A stretch of DNA of 64,000 nt from CAZHBA01 sp964530225 (GTDB lineage: Bacteria > Pseudomonadota > Alphaproteobacteria > UBA6615): positions 7,169-71,168 of the forward strand of contig CAZHBA010000110.1 in assembly GCA_964530225.1 (NCBI GenBank). The letters run 5' to 3'. Shown piece after piece: positions 1-7,618 of the stretch. The notes beneath the pieces were generated by a model. The model ran no database searches and was not told where the DNA came from. It saw only the letters and a program-made list of their open reading frames with translations. A program made the translations under genes and the position numbers. Within the stretch, counting starts at the first letter, position 1, and every line of letters starts with the position of its first letter.

Positions 1-507
1 ACCTTGCCGCCTTTCGCTTTACAGAATTCGAACGGAGCCGAAGTTACGTCAGCCGGATTACTGGCCCAGGGGATGGTGGTAATGACCGTGTTCCGCGGCC
101 ATTGGTGACCGTACTGCAATGCAGAGCTGTATGCTATGCGCAACATCGTAGAACCTTTGAAAGACCTCCGCACGACCCTGGTTGCCCTCACCCCACAACT
201 GCCCGAATTCAGCGCCGGCATGGTCGAAAAACATAAATTGAACTTCGACATGCTCGCCGATCCCGGCAATGCCTATGCCGCGGAACTGGGTATTCGCTTC
301 GATTTGCCCGACGCGGTGCGCGAGATTTACCTGGGCTTCGGCAATGACCTGGCGACCGTCAATGGCGACGACAGTTGGACCCTGCCAATGCCGGCGCGCA
401 TTGTCGTCGACAACGGTGGCATTGTGCGTGCCACCGATATCGATCCCCGCTACAACACGAGACCCGAACCCGAAAAGACCCTTGAGGACGTAAGAGCGCT
501 CGCTTAG
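1..507 (+). CDS. Peroxiredoxin-like (AhpC/TSA-type) protein, probable selenoprotein, 5' end outside window
   Basis: The frame is open from base 1 to the stop at 505-507 apart from one TGA at 106-108. Read through, it gives a thioredoxin-fold peroxiredoxin-like protein: VVMTVFRGHW-[TGA]-PYCNAEL, then a C-terminal half with the features of the family (LVALTPQ, FDMLADPGNAYA, PARIVVDNGGIV). Relatives carry WCPYC at this place, so the TGA replaces the first cysteine of the CxxC redox motif, the usual position of selenocysteine in Prx-like selenoproteins. A possible bacterial SECIS hairpin lies at 116-134: about 7 bp with one bulged A and a GAGC loop at 124-127, roughly 16 nt after the TGA. The ATG at 136 is inside the family fold and is not a credible start. 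The likely role is thiol or selenol peroxide or disulfide reduction. The alternative is a nonsense mutation or sequencing error, but the rest of the frame is intact. Confidence 0.75.
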
Positions 508-637
508 CGGCTAAATCCTCAGCAGTTATTTGCCGAGTACTCGATCATCGGGCGCCCAGTTTACGTTTGGCCAGGCGTCAAGCCCGGCCTCCTGGCTTGA
601 CAACCTCCCGCCGCCGAACCATCGTGTCGGCCTTAAA

Positions 638-724
638 GTGATGCTGGGGTGTCCCCGAATGTTCGGGGTCTGAGATTATACCCACGAACCTGATCCGGAT
701 CATGCCGGCGGAGGGAGCTATCGC
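638..724 (+). promoter_or_regulatory. TPP (THI-box) riboswitch
   Basis: The conserved TPP aptamer blocks appear in order: GGGGTG (646-651), a variable hairpin (TCCCCGAATGTTCGGGG), CTGAGA (670-675), ACCC, then ACCTGATCCGGATCATG and GCGGAGGGA. P1 can form between GTGATG (638-643) and the segment ending TATCGC (about 719-724). It lies about 57 nt upstream of the substrate-binding protein gene and so should make the transporter operon respond to thiamin pyrophosphate. Bases 508-637 hold nothing I recognise. Confidence 0.93.
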
Positions 725-781
725 AAGTCTCGCAAACTCCCCCACCGCCCTAACCACCGGATCGCTTGCCGGGAGATAGCT

Positions 782-1921
782 ATGTCTATTCGTTCTTCGT
801 TGCTCGCTCTAATCGGCGCTGCTTGTTGCACGCTTGCTTTGGCGAATATCGCCAGCGCACAGTCGAAGCCAGTGACCATTCCGGTGCTGGTGCCGCTCAC
901 CGGGTTCCTGTCGCTGGAAGGCACCAGCCAGCGCAACGGCGCCGATCTGGCCCTGCGCGGAGCGGCCAATGCCGGCGTGAGTTATGCGGTCAGTGACACC
1001 GCGACCTCGCCAGAGGTGGCGGTCAACGCTCTTGAGCGCGCCATGACCGGCGACAATGTGGTCGCCGTCGTTGCCCCCATGCTGGGCACCCAGATGCTGG
1101 CTCTGGTGCCACTTGCCGACGAGTTCAAGGTGCCCCTGGTAACAGTGTCGGGTACCGCCAAGATCACCGAGCTGGGTAGCCCCAACGTCTACCGCTTTTT
1201 CCCCGGCGACGTGGTGGTCAAGCAGGCACACGCGCGCTACGCGGTCGAAGAACTGAGCATCAAGCGGCCCGCCGTGGTCTATCAGACCACCGCCTACGGC
1301 CAAAGCGGCCGCGCCGAGCTATCGCGTAATCTGACCGCGCTGGGCATCCCGCCGGTAGTCGAAGAGGCGATCGCGGTATCGGTCAAGGACATGCTGCCGG
1401 TGCTGAGCAAGGTGCGTGCCGCCAACGCCGATGCGTTGCTGCTACACTTGCACGCCGGCTCGACGGCGCTGGTTATTCGCCAGGCGCGGGCCGCCGGCAT
1501 CGACATTCCCATCGTCGCTGGCTCGGCCATGCACCAGCCGCAGACCGCCGCCCTGTTGGAGCCGGCCGAGCTCGCCGGCGTGTGCGCCGAAAGCGGCTCG
1601 TCGCCGATCTCCGGCGGCAACCGCGACATGGAGGACTTCGCTAAACGCTACCGCGCTGCCTTCGGCAGCGAGCCCGACGCCTTCGCGCTGGGCCAGTACG
1701 ATGCGGTGCAGATGATCCTCGCGGCGATCCACGCCGGTGCGCGCACCCCCGCCACCATCCGTAGCGCCCTGGCCAACAATAGCCACGATGGTCTGGCCAT
1801 GACCTACCGATCCGACGGCAAGGGAAACATGGCCCACGACGCGGTCATCCTCTGCTACGACGGATCGGACCGCATGCCAGACATCGTCAAACGCTACGAG
1901 AACGTTACCGGTGTACGGTAG
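782..1921 (+). CDS. ABC transporter substrate-binding protein, LivK/Peripla_BP_6 family
   Basis: Periplasmic binding protein of the branched-chain amino acid (HAAT) class, 379 aa, a normal length. It has a Sec signal peptide with a likely cut after NIASA (about residues 1-26), then the LivK-type opening IPVLVPLTGFLSLEG. The start ATG has GGGAGA nine bases upstream. It is the first gene of an SBP-permease-permease/ATPase-ATPase operon and the only one directly behind the TPP riboswitch, so its ligand is probably thiamin, a thiamin precursor or a breakdown product rather than an amino acid. That ligand assignment rests on regulation only. LivK-type proteins also bind amides, urea and aromatic acids. 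Confidence 0.88.
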   Translation: MSIRSSLLALIGAACCTLALANIASAQSKPVTIPVLVPLTGFLSLEGTSQRNGADLALRGAANAGVSYAVSDTATSPEVAVNALERAMTGDNVVAVVAPMLGTQMLALVPLADEFKVPLVTVSGTAKITELGSPNVYRFFPGDVVVKQAHARYAVEELSIKRPAVVYQTTAYGQSGRAELSRNLTALGIPPVVEEAIAVSVKDMLPVLSKVRAANADALLLHLHAGSTALVIRQARAAGIDIPIVAGSAMHQPQTAALLEPAELAGVCAESGSSPISGGNRDMEDFAKRYRAAFGSEPDAFALGQYDAVQMILAAIHAGARTPATIRSALANNSHDGLAMTYRSDGKGNMAHDAVILCYDGSDRMPDIVKRYENVTGVR

Positions 1922-1967
1922 AAATCAGCTACACACTGGAACATGATTCTTGCCGCTTCGCTCGCCC

Positions 1968-2100
1968 ACCCCTCCCTAACCCTCCCCCTCGATGGGGGGA
2001 GGGAACGTGTTGGCGGCGCAGCTAGACTTCCCCCTCCCTCCTTGCGGAGTAGGGATGGGGTAGGGGATCCGTTAAAAAGCCCTCTCCCACAGGGAGAGGG
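1968..2100. repeat. Palindromic intergenic repeats between the binding protein and permease genes
   Basis: A C/G-tract repeat block. CCTCCCCC (1981-1988) pairs with GGGGGAGG (1995-2002), and CCCTCTCCC (2080-2088) pairs with GGGAGAGGG (2092-2100) across a 3-base loop. A related TAGGGATGGGGTAGGGG tract lies between. Such elements resemble REP-like repeats. The second hairpin ends 4 bases before the next start codon and contains its ribosome-binding sequence. Confidence 0.7.
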
Positions 2101-2104
2101 CTAG

Positions 2105-2989
2105 ATGCTCGCAGCGCAACTAGCGCTGAACGCGCTCGCTCTGGGGGCGGCCTATGCGCTAGTGGCGCTAGGCTTCGTGCTGGTGTTGAACGCTACAACG
2201 GCGGTGAATTTCGGCCACGGCGACACCGTCGTCGCCGGCGGCTTTCTAGCCGTCGTCCTGGCAACACTCGTCCCTGTTGACTTTGCTGTGCCCGGGCTAG
2301 TGCTGCTACCCGCCATCCTGGCGCTAATGGCGCTGTTCGGCGTCGTCATGTCGTGGCTGGTCTACCTGCCAATCCACGACCGGCCACCGGTAGTCACTTT
2401 TATTACTACCATCGCGTTCGGCATCATCGTCGCCAACGGAATTAACGCCGTGTTCGGCGGCGCACCACGCAGCGCGCCGACATTGATCGGCGGCGGCGGA
2501 TTCTATGCCGGCGATCTTTTCCTCAGCCGCCAGTCGGTCGCCATTATCGCCGTCTCGGCGGTGCTGATCGCCGCCTTGTCGCTGTTACTCAACCGTACCC
2601 AAATCGGCCGCCAGTTGCGCGCCTGCGCCCAAGATCCGGAGATGGCCCAGGCCGTAGGCATCCGCCTCACCCGCATGACCATGATCACCTTCGCGCTCGC
2701 CGCCGCGCTGGCCGGCGCCGCCGGGTTACTACTTACCAACCAGTTCTTCGTCACACCGAGCGATGGCGGCATGTTGATACTCAAGACCTACATCGCGGTG
2801 ACCATCGGTGGCTGGGGCAGCTTGCGCGGGGCGGTCGCTGGGGCGATGCTAATCGCCGCGTTCGAGGTGGCGGTGGCCAGCCAGTTCTCCCAGCCGCTCG
2901 CCGAGGGTCTGCTCTACGTTACCCTGTTCGTGGTGCTGTTCTTCCGACCGCAAGGGCTGTTCGGCGAAACCGTCAGTCAGCGCGCGTGA
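2105..2989 (+). CDS. ABC transporter permease, LivH family
   Basis: Inner-membrane permease of the HAAT class, 294 aa, with about eight hydrophobic segments and the LivH hallmarks: ALVALGFVLVLNATTAVNF near the N-terminus, RACAQDPEMAQAVGI in the cytoplasmic EAA-like loop (about residues 175-190), and GGWGSLRGAVAGA near the C-terminus. The ATG follows a GGGAGAGGG tract that belongs to a hairpin (2080-2100), so initiation may depend on opening that stem. It is followed 8 bases later by the fused permease/ATPase gene and should form the membrane channel with it. Confidence 0.92.
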   Translation: MLAAQLALNALALGAAYALVALGFVLVLNATTAVNFGHGDTVVAGGFLAVVLATLVPVDFAVPGLVLLPAILALMALFGVVMSWLVYLPIHDRPPVVTFITTIAFGIIVANGINAVFGGAPRSAPTLIGGGGFYAGDLFLSRQSVAIIAVSAVLIAALSLLLNRTQIGRQLRACAQDPEMAQAVGIRLTRMTMITFALAAALAGAAGLLLTNQFFVTPSDGGMLILKTYIAVTIGGWGSLRGAVAGAMLIAAFEVAVASQFSQPLAEGLLYVTLFVVLFFRPQGLFGETVSQRA

Positions 2990-2996
2990 CCCGTCG

Positions 2997-4715
2997 ATGA
3001 TAAAATTCCGCGTCAGTGCCGGTCCCATTCTCGCGGTCATCGCTGTGGCGATCGCGGCCTACGCGGTGCTGTTTGCCTCGTCCTACGGTCTGCGCGTACT
3101 CACCGTCTCGGGTATCTATGTGATCCTGGTGCTCGGCTATCAGTTCATCTTTGGCCACGCCGGCGCGCTAAGCCTGGCGCAAGGCGCGTTCTTTGGCCTC
3201 AGCGCCTACGTAACCGGTATTCTCGGCAGCCAACTGGGCTGGCAGTTCCCCGCCACGTTTTTCCTGTCGATCCTGATGCCCGCCCTACTCGCCGCAACTA
3301 TCGCGCTGCCAGTGCTGCGGCTTGAATCCCACTACTTCGCGCTGGCCACCCTGACGCTCGGCCAGGGACTGCTGCTCATCGCGATCAATTGGGAGGGCGT
3401 GACCGGCGGTGCCAACGGCTTACCCGGGGTGCCCGGCATCGTTTTATTCGACATCGCCGTGCCGCGCGGCCTGGCCCTACTGGGTTTCGTCTGGGGACTG
3501 GCAGCAGGCGGCGCGGCGCTCGCCTGGTGGGTGATGCACGGACTCTACGGCCTGTCTTTCACGGTTATGCGTGAGACCCCACTGGCTGCCGGCGCCCTGG
3601 GTATCGACCGGGCGGCGCTGCGCTTCGCCGCCTTCGTGCTCAGCGCCGCCTACGGCGGCGCGGCCGGGGCACTGTTCGTCCACACCGTGCGTGTAATATC
3701 GCCGGAGGTACTCGGCTTCGCCGTCATGGTGACCTGTCTGACCATGACCGTGGCCGGCGGACGCACCCGGATCGCCGGTGCGGTGATCGGCGCGGTCTTG
3801 TTGGTCCATTTACCCGAATGGTTTCGCGGCCTCGAACAGTATTACCTGGTCGCGGTGGGCGCGGTGCTGCTGCTGTTTATCCTGTTTGTTCCCGACGGTG
3901 CGGCAGCGTTTATCGTTCGCCGGCCCGCCAGGTCTGCGGACGGTCCGGCGCCGGACCGCACACCGCTTGATATCAGCCCGCAACGCACGCGCGGTCTTGA
4001 GATAAGCGGCCTGACAAAAAATTATGGTGGCATCCGCGCGCTGGCCGGGGTCGACGTTAGCGTCGCGCCGGGTGAGGTCGTCGGACTCATCGGCCCCAAC
4101 GGGTCCGGCAAAACGACCCTGGCCAATCTGGTCACCGGGCTCGACCGCCCCGACAGCGGCCAGATCGTCCTAGAGACCGATGATATCACCGGTCTGGCGG
4201 TGCACCGGATCGCGCGGCTTGGCATCGGGCGCACCTTCCAGGCACCGCAGCTGGCGCCGTCGCTAACACTAATCGACGCCGTCGCCGCCGCCCACGCCGC
4301 CGACAATAAGCACGATTTGGCCTCGGCGCGCGACGATGCATCGGTGATCCTCGCGCGCTTTGGCCTCGCCGAGCGCGCTGGCCAGCTGTGTGCCAGCCAG
4401 CCCCACGGGGTGAAACGCAGTGCCGACCTGGCCGCGGCGCTAGCCCGCCGGCCCTCGGTGATCGTGCTTGACGAACCGGCGGCCGGGTTAACCCAGGACG
4501 AAGCTGCCACCCTTGCCGGCGTGTTGCGTGCCTACGCCGCCAACGGCGCGGCGGTGCTGGTGATCGATCACGACATGACCTTCCTGCTGCCTCTGGCCCA
4601 GCGTCTGGTCTGTCTCGATGCCGGCCAAGTCATCGCCCACGGCGCACCTGACGAGGTGATCGGCGAACCGGCGGTGGTCGCGGCCTATTTCGGTGCTGGT
4701 GGGAGCAGATCATGA
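2997..4715 (+). CDS. Fused ABC permease (LivM) and ATPase (LivG)
   Basis: A 572-aa fusion. Residues about 1-305 are a LivM-type permease (GYQFIFGHAGALSLAQGAFF and RETPLAAGALGIDRAALR are typical). After a linker (about 305-330) comes a LivG-type ATPase with Walker A GPNGSGKTT, Q-loop region GRTFQAPQL, Walker B VIVLDEPAAGL and H-loop VIDHDM. The ABC signature is degenerate: SQPHGVKRS stands where LSGGQ/LSYG-like sequence is expected, so hydrolysis may rely mainly on the site completed by the LivF partner. LivM-LivG fusions are known in alphaproteobacterial HAAT systems. It overlaps livF by ATGA. Confidence 0.92.
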   Translation: MIKFRVSAGPILAVIAVAIAAYAVLFASSYGLRVLTVSGIYVILVLGYQFIFGHAGALSLAQGAFFGLSAYVTGILGSQLGWQFPATFFLSILMPALLAATIALPVLRLESHYFALATLTLGQGLLLIAINWEGVTGGANGLPGVPGIVLFDIAVPRGLALLGFVWGLAAGGAALAWWVMHGLYGLSFTVMRETPLAAGALGIDRAALRFAAFVLSAAYGGAAGALFVHTVRVISPEVLGFAVMVTCLTMTVAGGRTRIAGAVIGAVLLVHLPEWFRGLEQYYLVAVGAVLLLFILFVPDGAAAFIVRRPARSADGPAPDRTPLDISPQRTRGLEISGLTKNYGGIRALAGVDVSVAPGEVVGLIGPNGSGKTTLANLVTGLDRPDSGQIVLETDDITGLAVHRIARLGIGRTFQAPQLAPSLTLIDAVAAAHAADNKHDLASARDDASVILARFGLAERAGQLCASQPHGVKRSADLAAALARRPSVIVLDEPAAGLTQDEAATLAGVLRAYAANGAAVLVIDHDMTFLLPLAQRLVCLDAGQVIAHGAPDEVIGEPAVVAAYFGAGGSRS

Positions 4716-5428
4716 GCGCGTCCCTGCTTTCAGTCGCCGGTCTGTCTATCGCCTATGGTGGCGTCGTCGCCGTTGCGCCGCTGAGCTTTACAGTTGAGAC
4801 CAGTGAATGCCTCGTCATTTTAGGCGCCAATGGCGCCGGCAAGTCGAGCCTGTTACGCGGTCTCATGGGATTGGCGCCGGCCAGCGGAGAGATAACCTTT
4901 GACGGCGCCAACATAGCCGCCTTGGCGGCTGCGGACCGGGCGCGGCACGGGATCGCTTTCGTTCCCGAGGGACGGCGGGTCTTCGCCGGCATGACGGTAC
5001 GCGAAAACCTCGAGGTCGCCGCGCATGCGAATGCCATCGAGCGACAGCGGCGGTGCAATGAGGCCTATACCCTATTTCCGCAACTAGCCGCGCGCGATGG
5101 CGACGCGGCATGGCAGCTATCTGGCGGTCAGCAACAGATGCTCGCCATCGCCCGGGCAATGATGGCGCGGCCTAAACTGTTACTAATGGATGAGCCGTCG
5201 CTCGGCCTGGCTCCCACCGTCGCCAAGGACGTGGTTGATGCGCTAGCGGCCATCGCCACCGACACCACCATCGTGCTCGCCGAGCAAAACGCCAGCCTGG
5301 CCCTCGACATCGCCGTCCACGCCATCATCCTCGACCGTGGCCGCGTGGCCTTCACGGGCACCACAGCCGAGGTCCGCACCCACCCCGAATTGCTCGGCCC
5401 CACCCCCATGGCCGCAGCCTCATCCTAA
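4712..5428 (+). CDS. ABC transporter ATPase, LivF family
   Basis: A 238-aa second ATPase of the HAAT transporter. It has Walker A GANGAGKSS (about residues 37-45), the LivF-typical FVPEGRRVFAGMTVRENL, an intact signature LSGGQQQML, Walker B LLLMDEPSLGLAP and the switch segment VLAEQN. It starts by ATGA overlap with the permease/ATPase fusion, so the two are translationally coupled. It completes a five-domain transporter made from four genes. The gene ends 3 bases before an inverted repeat that may terminate the operon. Confidence 0.93.
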   Translation: MSASLLSVAGLSIAYGGVVAVAPLSFTVETSECLVILGANGAGKSSLLRGLMGLAPASGEITFDGANIAALAAADRARHGIAFVPEGRRVFAGMTVRENLEVAAHANAIERQRRCNEAYTLFPQLAARDGDAAWQLSGGQQQMLAIARAMMARPKLLLMDEPSLGLAPTVAKDVVDALAAIATDTTIVLAEQNASLALDIAVHAIILDRGRVAFTGTTAEVRTHPELLGPTPMAAASS

Positions 5429-5431
5429 GCT

Positions 5432-5504
5432 CCTCATCCTGAGCCTGTCGAAGGACGAGGAGAGGAAACAGCAGACCTCATACTTCGACAAGCTCAGCAT
5501 GAGG
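5432..5504. repeat. Inverted repeat, possible bidirectional terminator
   Basis: Arms 5432-5460 and 5476-5504 are inverted copies of a 29-base unit with 25 of 29 matches (CCTCATnCTGAGCnTGTCGA core). It sits between the end of the livF-type gene (+) and the end of the SH3 gene (-). On the + strand CCCTTTTT follows the second arm. This sequence type is a common dispersed palindrome in GC-rich proteobacteria; a terminator role is inferred from position. Confidence 0.7.
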
Positions 5505-5513
5505 CATCCCTTT

Positions 5514-6110
5514 TTAAGGACAGCTAGCCTGGGCAAGCCAGCTGGCGGCGGCACCTTTGGTGGTCCACACCGTGACCACGACCGTTCCTTTTACCTTTAG
5601 CTGCTCGCGATAAGCGCAGCCAACCTCCAACGCGATGCCAGGAGCAAGCGCCTTGTCGGTTTCCTCGGCCAGCACCAACGACAGCCGCTCACTACTTTCG
5701 ACCGACAGCTCCAACAAATCGCCGCGGGCGATTGCCCAGTCGACAAAGCTGTTCTCGGCGTCACCGAACGTGGGTGCAAGAAAATTTTTGGGCAGGCGAA
5801 CGAACGAGCGGTGCACCCAGGCTTCGATATCCGGCGAATCCTCGCTGGCGCCTTTCTCTTTGATGCCGACGATACGCACCCAGCGACCCGTCTGGTCAAC
5901 CGCGTTGACCTTGTTGCCACGCTTGAGGCGAGCCACGATGTCGTGACCCTCTCCGGGGCCGCCACGCACGTTGAGGTTCTTGACCCGGACGGTGCCCTGC
6001 CAACTGCGCGCCGCTATGTGTTCATCGGCGAATACCGGCGCCGGCGTTAACGCCACGGGCAACGCGAGCGCCGCCAACAAAATCAGTATGCCAATCCAGA
6101 CGCTCTTCAT
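5514..6110 (-). CDS. Secreted SH3-domain protein
   Basis: A 198-aa exported protein. The N-terminal hydrophobic stretch (VWIGILILLAALALPVA, about residues 4-20) and a following Ala-rich region are a signal peptide, with a cut probably near VFA-DEH. Residues about 40-105 match a bacterial SH3 (SH3_3/SH3_4-type) domain: VRVKNLNVRGGPGEGHDIV, GNKVNAV, GRWVRIV, EAWVHRSFV. The C-terminal half has no domain I know. Such proteins usually act in the periplasm, often near the cell wall; the exact job is unknown. It converges with the ABC operon and diverges from pyrE. Confidence 0.75.
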   Translation of the reverse strand: MKSVWIGILILLAALALPVALTPAPVFADEHIAARSWQGTVRVKNLNVRGGPGEGHDIVARLKRGNKVNAVDQTGRWVRIVGIKEKGASEDSPDIEAWVHRSFVRLPKNFLAPTFGDAENSFVDWAIARGDLLELSVESSERLSLVLAEETDKALAPGIALEVGCAYREQLKVKGTVVVTVWTTKGAAASWLAQASCP

Positions 6111-6276
6111 TGCGCCTACCGTTTTGGTGAGTGTCGCAGTTTAACAGAACTTCCGGCGGCCGTCCTAAGCGCAGAAATTGGCCGGGTCCGCCCTAACGAC
6201 CCGGATCTACTCTAACGACTCTGCCGATTTGCCTATAAACTGCGCCACATTCGCGCCCGTTTACAGGAATTAGTCC

Positions 6277-6966
6277 ATGCCCCGGCCCATCGAACTCGCC
6301 CACACCACCGACGACGCCCGCCAGGCGGCGCAACGCGCGGCGGAGATACTGCTCGACATCAAAGCGGTGAATTTTCGCCCCGACGACCCCTATACCTTCA
6401 CCTCGGGCCGTAAGAGCCCGAGCTATATCGACTGCCGGCGCATTATTTCCTTCCCACAAGCACGCCGCAAGCTAACCCGGCTCGCTGTCGATCTGATCGA
6501 GCGCGACATCGGCGAAAGCGAGATCGACGTCGTCGCCGGTGGCGAGACCGCGGGTATTCCCTTCGCCGCCTGGATCGCCGCCAAGATAAATTTGCCGATG
6601 GTCTATGTGCGCAAGGAGCCCAAGGGCTTCGCTCGCATGGCGCAGATCGAGGGCGAGCTGACCGAGGGTGCGCGGGTGCTCCTGGTCGAGGACCTGACCA
6701 CCGACGGCGGCAGCAAGGTGCGCTTCATCGAAGCACTGCGTAAAGCCGGTGCACAGGTCGCCCATACCTACGTCGTCTTCCATTACGGCATCTTCGCAGA
6801 GAGCCTCACCACCATGGCCGAACTCGACGTCAATCTACACGCCCTGGCGACCTGGTGGGACGTGCTCGAAGTGGCCCGCGCGCGCTCTCTCTACACGCCG
6901 GATCAGCTCGACACCGTCGAGGCCTATCTCGACGACCCGGAAGGCTGGAGCGCGGCGCGGGAGTAG
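6277..6966 (+). CDS. pyrE: Orotate phosphoribosyltransferase
   Basis: A 229-aa cytosolic type I phosphoribosyltransferase that makes OMP from orotate and PRPP in pyrimidine synthesis. Diagnostic pieces are FTSGRKSPSYIDCRRIISFP (about 35-54), the catalytic-loop region VRKEPKGFARMAQIEG, and the PRPP-binding motif VLLVEDLTTDGGSK (about 136-149). The start ATG is preceded by AGGA nine bases upstream. It appears monocistronic. The N-terminus is about 20 residues longer than E. coli PyrE, as is common in alphaproteobacteria. Confidence 0.95.
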   Translation: MPRPIELAHTTDDARQAAQRAAEILLDIKAVNFRPDDPYTFTSGRKSPSYIDCRRIISFPQARRKLTRLAVDLIERDIGESEIDVVAGGETAGIPFAAWIAAKINLPMVYVRKEPKGFARMAQIEGELTEGARVLLVEDLTTDGGSKVRFIEALRKAGAQVAHTYVVFHYGIFAESLTTMAELDVNLHALATWWDVLEVARARSLYTPDQLDTVEAYLDDPEGWSAARE

Positions 6967-7079
6967 ACCTTTCGACCACCGCCGACAAATTCGGCCACAC
7001 CGAGCCCCAATTGATCGAAGTCATTCCGACGATGTACTCTCTTAGGTGACGTTGCGCTCTAACGACCGGAGAGGACGCA

Positions 7080-7451
7080 ATGTTGAAACGAGGTTTCAAG
7101 CAAATGCTGGCCGAGGCGAATGCTATGATCGAATCGGCCTCGGTGCAAGGTTTGACCTATTTGATGGAAGACCCGGAAGCCATGCCAGTCGACGTTCGCG
7201 AGACGGTTGAGCACGAGAGCAATGGCGCCATACCGGGATCACTGCACGTGCCACGCGGCATGCTCGAATTTAAGGCCGACCCGGACAGCCCAGTTTACGA
7301 TAACGAGCTCAGCCCAGAAGATCTCTTGATACCTTATTGCGGTACCGGTGGGCGTTCCCCGCTGACCGCCAAAACCTTGTCCAGCATGGATTACCAGGAC
7401 GTCTCGTCGCCGGCCAGCGGCCATACCGCGTGGTGCGCCGCGCAAAAATAG
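7080..7451 (+). CDS. Rhodanese-like domain protein
   Basis: A 123-aa single-domain rhodanese. It has the substrate-helix block VDVRETVEHESNGAIPGSLH (about residues 39-58) and an active-site loop YCGTGGRSP with the catalytic cysteine that would carry a persulfide. The ending (SPASGHTAWCAAQK) is a looser match to the usual GG..aW close of the fold, so activity is uncertain. GGAGAGGA lies 4-11 bases before the ATG. It is upstream of, and on the same strand as, the peptide-type ABC genes, with a 167-base gap, so it need not share their transcript. Confidence 0.82.
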   Translation: MLKRGFKQMLAEANAMIESASVQGLTYLMEDPEAMPVDVRETVEHESNGAIPGSLHVPRGMLEFKADPDSPVYDNELSPEDLLIPYCGTGGRSPLTAKTLSSMDYQDVSSPASGHTAWCAAQK

Positions 7452-7618
7452 ATCGCGCCAAAGTCCTGCTCCGTAACCAGAATTGGAGCATGCGATCGCC
7501 GCAATATTTTCCCGTGGGCAAATGGATTTTAGGTCGCAAAAGTTTCAATTGCCCAGCGCAGCCGTACAGTTTGATGTTAAGGGTTGGACAGGTGCAGACC
7601 GATGTACGGAGAACGGGC

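Noticed and set aside
136..507. ATG 136 as the true start of the peroxiredoxin-like gene
   Set aside because: It lies inside the conserved fold and would remove the active site; the frame is open upstream apart from one TGA at the family cysteine.
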